Source: Stenotrophobium rhamnosiphilum
GTDB taxonomy: Bacteria > Pseudomonadota > Gammaproteobacteria > Nevskiales > Nevskiaceae
Reading direction: 5' to 3'
Assembly: GCF_003052265.1 (NCBI RefSeq)
Contig: NZ_QANS01000003.1
Coordinates: 186,001 to 250,000 of the forward strand
DNA length: 64,000 bases
The position numbers and the translations under genes were made by a program. Numbering within the stretch: the first letter of the stretch is position 1; each line of letters starts with the position of its first letter. The notes under the pieces were generated by a model that did no database searches, was not told the origin of the DNA, and was given only the letters and a program-made list of their open reading frames with translations. Below, in pieces: positions 8,355 to 16,976 of the stretch.

Positions 8355-11045
8355 TTAGTGAAGAACGACAGGTTTAGCTGGGTAGTAACCAGGACCGAAC
8401 AGTGCTGCGCCGTCGCGTTCAAAAATCGCCGCGTGCGGTTTAGCTGCACCCTTCTGTCCACGTGAACCCGGCCACAGCCAGCCATCACGTGCCGCGCTGT
8501 CAAAGTCGAGGCAAGGCGTGCCGAGGATTTCGTCGGTGAATGACGTATCCAATACCGAGGCACCCGTTCTGCGATCAACTTTGGCAAGGCAGATCGTGCG
8601 ATCGCCGTCCGAACCCGTACCTGGCAACGGCACGTGATTCAGTTCCACGAAGTACTGGATGAAGGCGTAGCGTTCGACACCCGATGCTGCTGGCTGTCCA
8701 ACCACTGCGTTGCGTGGCAAGCCCAAACCGTTGGCCGTCTTGATCGGTGTCAGATCGAGATAACCACCCGTGCCGGAAGGCGTCGACTGGTAACCGATGC
8801 GATCAACGATCGTGAAGTGAGGACCACCATGCGTGTATAGATTCTGCGGTGAGTTGAGGTTGCCGCTACCAGGTGCACCACCGGTGCCTGAAGGTTCGCC
8901 ACCAACCTGCGCATTGTTCAGAATCACGTTGCTCAGACTGCCGCCTTCAACTTCTTGCAGAACCTGTGCGAGACGGATGTAACCAACGCCGAGCTGGCTC
9001 GAGTTAGACGATTCAGTCGTCGCTGCGCCGATGCCGGTTGGGCCCGTTTCGAACTGTCCGATAGAACCACGAACACGTGGGCAGTCATCCGCTTCGTTGT
9101 TATGACGGAGCACGTTGAACTTGCCACTGATGCCACTCGACAGATCAGCGCGCGTCGCTTTGATACCGAGCGTGTTCTTGCTGACACGTGAGCTGTCTGG
9201 CGGCGGGAAGTCGCAACGGATAGCCGTTTCTGGCGTATTTGCACGACCCTTAGCAAGCAGCGGACGAATGTCGACCGTCAACACGCGGCGGCTGTGTTCA
9301 CGTGGATAGTCACGATCGAACTCAACTGCGCCAACTGGATCAACCGATGCCGGACTTTCGATACCTGCGATTGGCAGAATCAACCAACGGTCGTCATCTG
9401 TAATCGAGAAGTATGAAACGCCGGTGCAAGGACCCACGTCGTATACAGCGCGCCAGTACGGACCCTTGCCGCCAAACACATTGGTCTGGTTGCCTGGGAT
9501 GGTGATGTCAGGGCTGTAGTACAGAACGCCACCGCACATCGCCGCAGTGAATGCGCCATCGTGCGGAATGAAGTTGCTCTTATCTTCGGTGCAATCTGCA
9601 ACGCCGATGTTGGAGCCACTGTTTGCGCCAACGCCAGCAGGCGTTACTGCACGGTCATAGCTTGGATCGCCAAGATTGACCCAACCTTTCTGGTTGCTGC
9701 AGTGATGCGACTGGTGAGGCAGACCGAATGCCATCAGGCCTTCGTTCTCTTCATGGAAAACAACCAGCTCTTCACGTGGACCATCTGGCACCGCGCTCAC
9801 CGAACGGATGTACGGATTGCTTGGGAAGATGTTGGACTTGGACAGCGAGTCCTGCGTCTTGCCGTGCGTGTAGCTTTCGCTGGTCTTGTAGACGCGTACG
9901 GATGAACCGAAGCTTGATCCGCAAATGCCGAGAGGACCTGGATCCAGCGAAGGTGCGCCAGGAATCAGTGACTCCTGATTGCAAAGTCCACGCAGTGCGC
10001 CGTTGATTGCAGCGGCACCGATACTGGCAGCCACAGCGTAATCGGAGTGCACCAGATATTTGCCGTCATACGTCAGGCCCATACCGTGTGGCAGTGCTTC
10101 GATACCGGCATCTTTGTTGCCGAAATAGAACACGCCTTGGTTGTACGCACGCTGTGCGCGCTTATCCGGATAGCTGGTGTAGCCCGTCGGATTGCGTGGC
10201 TGATTTGCCTGTACGCAAGCCGAGTATTCGGTGATGCCGACGTGGCCGAGCAGCGGGCTGTCATCAACATAATCGAGACCACCCAAGCAACCAATCAGGC
10301 CGCCTTGCTCAACGCTCTGCAGAAGCGGGATGACGCCCGGCACTGAAGGCTGGCAAATGCCGCCGAGCAGTGTAGGTGCCGTACGGCCCGGATCAATTTC
10401 CGTCACCGTGCCGCCTGGTCCGTAAACGTAGTTGCTCATGTAGGTGTACAGAATCTTGTGATTCGGACCCTGCGATGGCATGACGATGAAATCGTCTGTC
10501 AGCGATGAACGCGATGGCTGCGTACCGCAAACAGCAACATCCGCTTTACCAATATTGCGGACGCTGGTGATATCAAAACGGAATACGTTCTTGCTGATAA
10601 CGCCGCCAGCGAACGTGTATTTGTGACCTGCCGTGAGTCCATCGCCGCCACCGGAGATGTATGACGTGTAGCTCAGCATGTGGTGCGGATCGTTGTGCGA
10701 GTCCGAACCGAGAATGCCGAGAATATTGCCGGCGACGTTAGACGCCAGAATGTTCGTCAACTCAGCAGTCCAGATCACGTTGCCAAACGTTCTTGAGTTT
10801 GGCTCTGCATCGATGACTGCCAAAAAGTCTTGGCTTGAAGTGGGATTGCAGACTGGCGTGCTGCAGCCGTCGCCCGTCCACACCAACAGCGTCGAGCCGT
10901 TGGGGATGACTTTTCCCGTGTATTTGTTAATGGCTTCTGGTGCACCGGCGCTCACAACACTAGCGCTGGCCAACAGGCCGATCCCTAAACAACCGGCGAA
11001 CCAGCGCCGTAAAGATCGCGTTCTCGTTTGAGATGGCGAATTCAT
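8355..11045 (-). CDS. Large secreted protein with selenium-binding protein/methanethiol oxidase-like features
   Basis: The ATG at 11045 has AGGAG upstream and starts an 896-residue protein with a signal peptide (about residues 1-33, containing SLRRWF). The mature N-terminus has DFLAVIDAEP (73-82) and HNDPHHML (117-124), which resemble the DFLATVD and DELHH motifs of the SBP56/methanethiol oxidase family; later come HGMGLTYDGKYLVHSDY and IPHDGAF. Known family members are about 450-470 residues, so this protein is nearly twice the usual size. It has many Cys, Gly and His. Bacterial methanethiol oxidase is a periplasmic copper enzyme whose gene lies near copper-chaperone and MauG-like genes, which fits this neighbourhood. 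The family assignment is from motif resemblance and is tentative; the oxidase activity is not shown. Confidence 0.5.
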   Translation of the reverse strand: MNSPSQTRTRSLRRWFAGCLGIGLLASASVVSAGAPEAINKYTGKVIPNGSTLLVWTGDGCSTPVCNPTSSQDFLAVIDAEPNSRTFGNVIWTAELTNILASNVAGNILGILGSDSHNDPHHMLSYTSYISGGGDGLTAGHKYTFAGGVISKNVFRFDITSVRNIGKADVAVCGTQPSRSSLTDDFIVMPSQGPNHKILYTYMSNYVYGPGGTVTEIDPGRTAPTLLGGICQPSVPGVIPLLQSVEQGGLIGCLGGLDYVDDSPLLGHVGITEYSACVQANQPRNPTGYTSYPDKRAQRAYNQGVFYFGNKDAGIEALPHGMGLTYDGKYLVHSDYAVAASIGAAAINGALRGLCNQESLIPGAPSLDPGPLGICGSSFGSSVRVYKTSESYTHGKTQDSLSKSNIFPSNPYIRSVSAVPDGPREELVVFHEENEGLMAFGLPHQSHHCSNQKGWVNLGDPSYDRAVTPAGVGANSGSNIGVADCTEDKSNFIPHDGAFTAAMCGGVLYYSPDITIPGNQTNVFGGKGPYWRAVYDVGPCTGVSYFSITDDDRWLILPIAGIESPASVDPVGAVEFDRDYPREHSRRVLTVDIRPLLAKGRANTPETAIRCDFPPPDSSRVSKNTLGIKATRADLSSGISGKFNVLRHNNEADDCPRVRGSIGQFETGPTGIGAATTESSNSSQLGVGYIRLAQVLQEVEGGSLSNVILNNAQVGGEPSGTGGAPGSGNLNSPQNLYTHGGPHFTIVDRIGYQSTPSGTGGYLDLTPIKTANGLGLPRNAVVGQPAASGVERYAFIQYFVELNHVPLPGTGSDGDRTICLAKVDRRTGASVLDTSFTDEILGTPCLDFDSAARDGWLWPGSRGQKGAAKPHAAIFERDGAALFGPGYYPAKPVVLH

Positions 11046-11479
11046 AACTACTCCTGAGCATTCCCTTGAGTCGTTGTGAGACTTGATGACTGCGCTACAG
11101 AACCGTTTCTGTACGCCGTCACGTCTCATCCGAATATAGACGGGTGACCCTACATTCCGTCTGACTCGATAATACAAAGAATACTCAGCTATAAAAGCCT
11201 GATTTCTAGAAGTTATGTTTAATAGGATAGATCGTTATGGACTATAGGCCAGATTGAACTTAGCCGATTTTGCTTGATCTTATCCTCGTATTTTATTGTT
11301 TATTCTTGTTATTTTTATTATACGGTTATAAGCATATTCCAAAAGCATAAGCTCGCCTGATAGATAACGTGAAATATGTAGGATATTTAGTACGTTTCAA
11401 TGTCTATAACCATCAAAATACATAAATTGATGCCTATACCCATCAAGTCCCGCTTGGGATGCCCGAAGCCGGGCAGACA
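11046..11479. promoter_or_regulatory. AT-rich intergenic region, probable promoter region
   Basis: This 434-base stretch separates the RND pump gene from the large secreted protein gene, both on the minus strand. I see no credible gene in it. The part from about 11160 to 11450 is strikingly AT-rich compared with its surroundings. A short hairpin (TGCCCG at 11460-11465 with CGGGCA at 11470-11475) lies just past the pump gene stop, without a T run. A separate promoter for the secreted-protein operon is likely here, but I cannot define -35 and -10 boxes with confidence. Confidence 0.5.
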
Positions 11480-14400
11480 TTAATAGAGCGCGGCGCCCTG
11501 TTTCTGCTGTTGCAAACGCTGCAAAGGCGCAGCGCCGTATCGATGGAACAGCAGGGGCGTCAGGAAGCTGTCGAACAGCGTGCTGCTGACCAGTCCGCCA
11601 AAAATGACCAGCGCCACCGGGTGCAGAATTTCCTTGCCCGGCGCGTCTGCCGAGAACAACAGCGGCAGCAGCGCGAGTGCGGCGATCAGCGCTGTCATTA
11701 ATACAGGCGCCAAGCGCTCCGACGAGCCGCGAAGAATCAGCGCCGTGCCAAAGCGCTCATTCTCGGCCAGTACCAAATTCAGATAGTGGCTGACCTTGAG
11801 AATGCCATTGCGTGCCGCGATGCCCGCGAGCGTGACAAAGCCAATCAAGCTGGCGATAGAGATCGGCGTGTTCGTTATCGCCAGCACAAAAATTCCGCCG
11901 ACCATGGCGAGCGGAACATTGGCGAGCACAATCAAAGCCAAACGCAGCGAACTGTAACGGCTGTAAAGCACGGCGAGCATCAGCAATAAGGAAACCAGCG
12001 CGAGCTGCAGAATACGAACCGTCGCTTGTTGAGCGGCGAGGGATTCGCCTTCGAGCTTCAACTCATAACCGGCAGGCAGCGGAATTTTCTTCAGCGCATT
12101 CGGCACGCTCGCTGCGCCGTGATCAAATTGTCCGTCAGCTGAATAGGCAGAGACGACAATGCGACGACGTTGTCCTTCTCGCAGAATCTGATTGGGGCCT
12201 TCTGCAATCGCGATGTCCGCCAACCAGTTCAAAGGCACTGCGCCCGCTGGTGTATCAAACAAGGTTTGGCCAATAACATTCGGTGTGATTTTTTCCTGCG
12301 GCAGACGCAGCACCAAATCGAAACGCCGCTCCTGCTCAATCACACGCGACAGCGTTCGTCCGATCGTCAGCTCCGTCAGCGCATCTTGCACACGCGGAAC
12401 AGATGCGCCGTACTGTGCAGCGCGACGTGGATCAACGCGAACTTGCAGTTGCGGTACTGCTGCCTGCTTCTCAACCTGCACATCACCCAAGCCTGGAATT
12501 TCTGCGAGGCGCTTGCGCACGTTCTCGGCGATATCGCGAAGCACGGCGAGATCATCACCGTAAATCTTTACGGCCAGCGGCGCTTTCACGCCTGACAGCA
12601 AGTGATCGAGTCGATGAGAAATCGGCTGACCAAAAATCAAAGTGCCCGGCAGCACAGAAAGCTTTGCACGCAGATCAGCCACAACTTCTGCGCGCTTCCG
12701 ACCATCGGCACGCAGTTTCATTTCCAACTCGGAGTAATAAATGCCTTCGGCATGCTCGTCGAATTCTGCGCGTCCGGTTCGGCGGCCAACACTGAGTACT
12801 TCAGGCACTTTTAATGACAAGGTCTCTGCGAGTGCGCCAACGCGGTTTGATTCTTCAAGCGAGATGCCGGGCTGTAGCAGCACGTTGACCGTTAGCGTGC
12901 GCTCATTAAATGAGGGCAGGAAACTACGCGGGAGTTGTGTTGCCACGACAACAGCAATCACGGCGAGCACGCCAACCACAATAAACGTTGGGCGTGGCAC
13001 AGCCAGCGCGCGCTGCAGTAGCTCGGTGTAACGCACCTTCAATCGCTTGAGCCAAGCCGGTTCTTGCGGCAGCTGCGTTGTTACGGGCAGCGAGAATCGG
13101 ATCAGCACCGGAATCAAGGTGATCGATACCACCAAACTCGCCGCAATCGCCGCCATGTATGCAGAAGCCAATGGAATGAACAGACGACCTTCCACGCCAT
13201 CCAAAGCAAACAGCGGCACGAAGACCAAAACAATCAGCAAGCTTGCGTAAAGAATTCCGGAACGGACTTCCAACGTCGCGTCAGCAATCACACGCCAGAT
13301 CGGCGAGGGCTCAATTAACTCTGCATTGCGACGCAAACGTCTGACGACGTTCTCAATGCCCACAACGGCATCGTCAACCAATTCGCCAACAGCGATGGCG
13401 AGACCGCCCAACGTCATCGTGTTGATGGTGAAACCAAAACCATGCAGCACAAGAATCGCAGCGAGCACAGAAAGTGGAATCGCAAGCAGCGCCACCAAAG
13501 TAATGCGCGCGCTGGCGATGAACAAGAAGAGAATCAGCGCAACAACAAGCGCACCTTCCAACAAGGCCTCGCTGACATTCGCAACCGATTCGTCGATGAA
13601 ATCGGCTTGCCTGAATAATGTTGTGCGATGCGTTCCTTTCGGCAGATGAACATCGGACTCCGCCAAGGCATGTTCGATTGCATGCGTGAGTTGCAGCGTA
13701 TCGGTGCCCGGCTGTTTCTGGATTGCAAGAATCACTGCGGGCTGACCATTCATGCCCGCATCGCCGCGCTTCAGCTTTGCACCAACCGCGACATCGGCAA
13801 CCTGACCCAATCGCAGCGCACCCGTGCCACGCCATGCAACGGCAGTCTGCGCCAGATCTTCCAAGTTGAGCGGACGACCCAAACTGCGAATCGCGAATTC
13901 CGCGCCATTCGCATCAGCAAAGCTGGCGCCAGTGTTATTGCCAAAGCCACTCGTGGCTTCAGTAATTTGCGCGAGCGTCACGCCGTGCAGTTTCAACTTT
14001 TCAAGATCAGGCCGTATCTCGTACTGCTTGACCTCGCCACCAATCACAACAACCTGCGCCACACCCGGCAAGCTCAACAGCTTGGGCCGCAAACTCCAAT
14101 CCGCATGTTCACGCACTTGCTGCGGATTGCTCGTTGCTGGCACGGCCTGCAATGCGACCAGATAAATCTCACCCATCAAGGAAGTGAGTGGCCCGATACG
14201 CGGATCAGCAATCGCGGCGAGTTGAGAACGAATCGAGTCGACACGCTCTGCAACCAGTTGGCGATTACGAAACGGATCGGTGCCCCATTCAAACTCCGCA
14301 TACACCACCGACAAACCCGGGCTGGAGAGCGAACGAATTCTGCTGACACCCTGCAATCCGCTGAGCGCTGTTTCGAGTGGAAACGTTACTTGCGATTCGA

Positions 14401-14584
14401 CATCTTCTGGCGCGAGGCCCGCTGTCTCTGCCTGCACCGTCACCATCGGCCGCGTTAAATCCGGCAGCACATCCACTGGCAACTGCTGTGTCTGGAATAT
14501 TCCGACGGCTAAAAGAATCAGCGCCAATGCGACAACGATGACGGGATTACGCAGACTGACTTCGACGAGGCGTGAGTAAATCAT
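11480..14584 (-). CDS. Heavy-metal efflux RND pump, CusA/CzcA type
   Basis: The 1034-residue length, the N-terminal span followed by LPVDVLPDLTRP, and the TM4 motif VGELVDDAVVGIENV, with the acidic pair of the proton relay, mark a heavy-metal RND (HME) pump. It would expel metal ions from the periplasm together with an adaptor and an outer-membrane channel. The gene overlaps the upstream mbnH gene by four bases (ATGA), so the pump is translated right after MbnH. No adaptor is adjacent; two adaptor genes lie about 5 kb downstream in the same direction. Cu(I)/Ag(I) or divalent specificity cannot be fixed by eye; the MbnPH partners favour copper. Confidence 0.87.
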   Translation of the reverse strand: MIYSRLVEVSLRNPVIVVALALILLAVGIFQTQQLPVDVLPDLTRPMVTVQAETAGLAPEDVESQVTFPLETALSGLQGVSRIRSLSSPGLSVVYAEFEWGTDPFRNRQLVAERVDSIRSQLAAIADPRIGPLTSLMGEIYLVALQAVPATSNPQQVREHADWSLRPKLLSLPGVAQVVVIGGEVKQYEIRPDLEKLKLHGVTLAQITEATSGFGNNTGASFADANGAEFAIRSLGRPLNLEDLAQTAVAWRGTGALRLGQVADVAVGAKLKRGDAGMNGQPAVILAIQKQPGTDTLQLTHAIEHALAESDVHLPKGTHRTTLFRQADFIDESVANVSEALLEGALVVALILFLFIASARITLVALLAIPLSVLAAILVLHGFGFTINTMTLGGLAIAVGELVDDAVVGIENVVRRLRRNAELIEPSPIWRVIADATLEVRSGILYASLLIVLVFVPLFALDGVEGRLFIPLASAYMAAIAASLVVSITLIPVLIRFSLPVTTQLPQEPAWLKRLKVRYTELLQRALAVPRPTFIVVGVLAVIAVVVATQLPRSFLPSFNERTLTVNVLLQPGISLEESNRVGALAETLSLKVPEVLSVGRRTGRAEFDEHAEGIYYSELEMKLRADGRKRAEVVADLRAKLSVLPGTLIFGQPISHRLDHLLSGVKAPLAVKIYGDDLAVLRDIAENVRKRLAEIPGLGDVQVEKQAAVPQLQVRVDPRRAAQYGASVPRVQDALTELTIGRTLSRVIEQERRFDLVLRLPQEKITPNVIGQTLFDTPAGAVPLNWLADIAIAEGPNQILREGQRRRIVVSAYSADGQFDHGAASVPNALKKIPLPAGYELKLEGESLAAQQATVRILQLALVSLLLMLAVLYSRYSSLRLALIVLANVPLAMVGGIFVLAITNTPISIASLIGFVTLAGIAARNGILKVSHYLNLVLAENERFGTALILRGSSERLAPVLMTALIAALALLPLLFSADAPGKEILHPVALVIFGGLVSSTLFDSFLTPLLFHRYGAAPLQRLQQQKQGAALY

Positions 14585-15996
14585 TGCAGTCTCTCGCCGA
14601 GCAACGTGCCTTGTAGTTGCTCATTTAAACCTGAGCTTTGCACGCTGATCTTGATTGCTTGCGATTGTTTAAAGTCGATGCGCTCTGCGGGAATACGATA
14701 AACACCTTCACCATCTTCCGCCGCACGCAGCAATTGATTGCCAACGCGCACGCTCAGATTGAGTCCTTTCAACGGCGTGTTGCTGCCAAAGTCATCGGCG
14801 TAAATCACCAGATCATCAATCTCATGCACCAGCACAAGCTCCACGTTCTCTGATTGCAAGATCAAGCGCGAACGACCTGCACGTGCAGGAGCAACAATGT
14901 CGCTAGAACGCTTTGCAGCAAACACCGAATCAAGCAACGATGGTTTCGCCGTCTTTGCCAGATCAATCTCCGCAAAGCGCACGTCATTGATGAACTGTTG
15001 ATCGGTCAGCGTATTCAAGAAACTCAACAACTCGCGGCGCTGCTGTTGATTCAGTGGAATGCCTTTGGCCAAAAGCGGATCAAGTGCAGGTGACGCGGCG
15101 ACGCCGTGATCGTAATGATCCAGCACTTGTTCCAACTTGGTAAAACGACCGTCATGCATATAAGGCGACGTCAGCGCGATATTGCGCAGCGACGGCACGC
15201 GGAACAATCCATGATCTTCTGACTTGCCTGTTACACCTTTACGCCCTTCATCTTCTGGCTGCGCATCAAGTCCGTTGTTGCGATAGCTATAGTCAGAGAA
15301 CAAGGGCTCGCGATGACATGCGGCGCAGTTCTGGCGAAACAGCTTGAGGCCCGCAGTTTCATCAGTTGAAAACTTTTCTTCACCGGCAACGTAACCGTCA
15401 TAACGCGAATGACTGGAAACCAAGCTGCCGGTGAATTGCGCCAATGCACGCAGCGTGCGTTGCGAATCAATGCCCGGTGTACCAAAGGCCTGCTCAAATA
15501 ATGGCGCGTAGCTTTGATCCGCTTTTAATTTATCAATAATGTTCGACAGCGTTTCGCCCATCTCCAACGGATTGCTGATGGGCAATATCGGCTGCGTCTC
15601 AAGATGGGTTGCCGCGCCATCCCACATCAGCTGCGGTTGCCAGGCGAGGTTGAACAAACCCGGCGCATTACGTTTACCGTTTATGCCGCCGATGCCATGA
15701 CTGACCGGATGATCGAGTTGTGCAAACGCTGCAAATTGCTGATGGCAACTTCCGCAAGACACGCTGCCATCTCGCGATAGCTGTGCATCGTAGAAAAGCT
15801 TTCGACCGAGAGCGAAGCCTTCCGCGGTGATCGGATTATTTTTGAAATCGTATTGCGGTGCTGGCCAGTTCTTAGGGACTTCGAATTTCGGCGCATCAAC
15901 AACCTTGTGCTCGCTGCGATCACGCAAGATGACAGCGCCCAACAAGCCAACAGCAATGGCCAGTCCCGCCCATAGTAATCGTCGTGACCGTTTCAT
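14581..15996 (-). CDS. mbnH: MbnH-like di-haem cytochrome c peroxidase/MauG family enzyme with extra C-terminal domain
   Basis: After an N-terminal membrane anchor or signal (residues 1-25) the protein shows two c-type haem sites, CGSCH (81-85) and CAACH (224-228), in a MauG/cytochrome c peroxidase layout with SPYMHDGRF at about 277-285. Enzymes of the MbnH branch oxidise a tryptophan of MbnP to kynurenine to make a copper site, and an MbnP gene lies directly upstream here, overlapping by one base (TGATG). Residues about 375-465 form an unusual C-terminal beta-rich domain (HEIDDLVIYADDF, GVYRIP, QGTLL) not expected in the family; it resembles an N-terminal domain of some metal-RND adaptors. 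The gene overlaps the pump gene by four bases. Confidence 0.85.
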   Translation of the reverse strand: MKRSRRLLWAGLAIAVGLLGAVILRDRSEHKVVDAPKFEVPKNWPAPQYDFKNNPITAEGFALGRKLFYDAQLSRDGSVSCGSCHQQFAAFAQLDHPVSHGIGGINGKRNAPGLFNLAWQPQLMWDGAATHLETQPILPISNPLEMGETLSNIIDKLKADQSYAPLFEQAFGTPGIDSQRTLRALAQFTGSLVSSHSRYDGYVAGEEKFSTDETAGLKLFRQNCAACHREPLFSDYSYRNNGLDAQPEDEGRKGVTGKSEDHGLFRVPSLRNIALTSPYMHDGRFTKLEQVLDHYDHGVAASPALDPLLAKGIPLNQQQRRELLSFLNTLTDQQFINDVRFAEIDLAKTAKPSLLDSVFAAKRSSDIVAPARAGRSRLILQSENVELVLVHEIDDLVIYADDFGSNTPLKGLNLSVRVGNQLLRAAEDGEGVYRIPAERIDFKQSQAIKISVQSSGLNEQLQGTLLGERLQ

Positions 15997-16802
15997 CAGG
16001 GCGCTGCGGCATTGTCCGCAACAGCAACATTGTGCACATGCTCAACACTGAAGAGCCCAGCAACATTGTCCGCAATCGGCATGCCTGCTTTCGGTGACAT
16101 CGCTTCCGAAAGCTCAGCGATGCGAATGCGATTCGCACCTTCAAAGACCTGCGCGATATCCGCACTAAGATGAATTTGCGCCCGCGTTTTCGCATTCACC
16201 TTGATCGATTCCTTACCCAAAGGCAGGAACACAAGACGCGCGCCGGATGTCGGTCCATTACCGCCAAGGTGATAAGTGAGTTCGTGCTTCTTGCTGGACG
16301 ACTGCGGCGAGTGACCTTCTAACTTGAAGAAGATGTAGCCCGTACTCCAAGTCCAGAACATGCCGCGAGCTGGATCCAGCTCACCGCTTTGCACGCCTGC
16401 GCCATTGCGAACAGGATCAATGCCAATCAGAAACTCAATGCCCGAATACTCGCCGGGCGGCACGAGGCCAATCGGAAAAGTGAGCGATTCCTTTAATGCC
16501 GCATCGACCAAGAAATAGCCTTGGCTGCTCTCCGCACTCTGCGGATTAACAAACCACGTGCCATCCGCGCGCCTCAACCGGAAATTGCTGAGGTAGTAAC
16601 GAACGTGATCAAGCGAGTACTCATCGCCAGCAGAAGTTTTGTAGAGCGTGCCGTCCAGACGCAGCGGCTGCGTCGCAACGTGGTGCGTGATTTCAATGCC
16701 GACCGGAAACGCATTCGTCTCCGCACTCGGTGAGCAGCCACCTAAGAGAGCAGCCAAAATCGCGGCAGCACATGCCTGCCTGAATGATGTTCCGCTCCCC
16801 AT
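15996..16802 (-). CDS. mbnP: MbnP family copper-binding lipoprotein
   Basis: The ATG at 16802 begins a 268-residue protein with a lipobox LLGGC (Cys23), so it is lipid-anchored in the periplasm. Family features are the VRYYLSNFRL segment, GEYSGIEFLIGIDP, and the aromatic core GMFWTWSTGYIFFKLEG with Trp150 and Trp152. In characterised MbnP a tryptophan is converted to kynurenine by MbnH, which helps form the copper site; the gene pair here has that arrangement. The last residues add a His-containing tail (EHVHNV). An earlier ATG at 16841 is possible but gives a poorer signal peptide. Confidence 0.85.
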   Translation of the reverse strand: MGSGTSFRQACAAAILAALLGGCSPSAETNAFPVGIEITHHVATQPLRLDGTLYKTSAGDEYSLDHVRYYLSNFRLRRADGTWFVNPQSAESSQGYFLVDAALKESLTFPIGLVPPGEYSGIEFLIGIDPVRNGAGVQSGELDPARGMFWTWSTGYIFFKLEGHSPQSSSKKHELTYHLGGNGPTSGARLVFLPLGKESIKVNAKTRAQIHLSADIAQVFEGANRIRIAELSEAMSPKAGMPIADNVAGLFSVEHVHNVAVADNAAAP

Positions 16803-16976
16803 GTTGCAGCGTTCCCGAATCCTGATTGCGATAGCCAACATTGGCTCGCAACAGCGAGCTCAACGGTTCGGGGCAATCATATATTCCAGTTTGGTTTAAT
16901 AACCGGGCAAATCTAGACCGTGTCGGAATATGAATATTCGGTTTGGCGTTCTGAACCGAGTTAACCAATATCAAAT

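Noticed and set aside
16803-16976. A short gene between mbnP and hsdR
   Set aside because: Only short frames without ribosome-binding sites; the 174 bases more likely hold the mbnP promoter.
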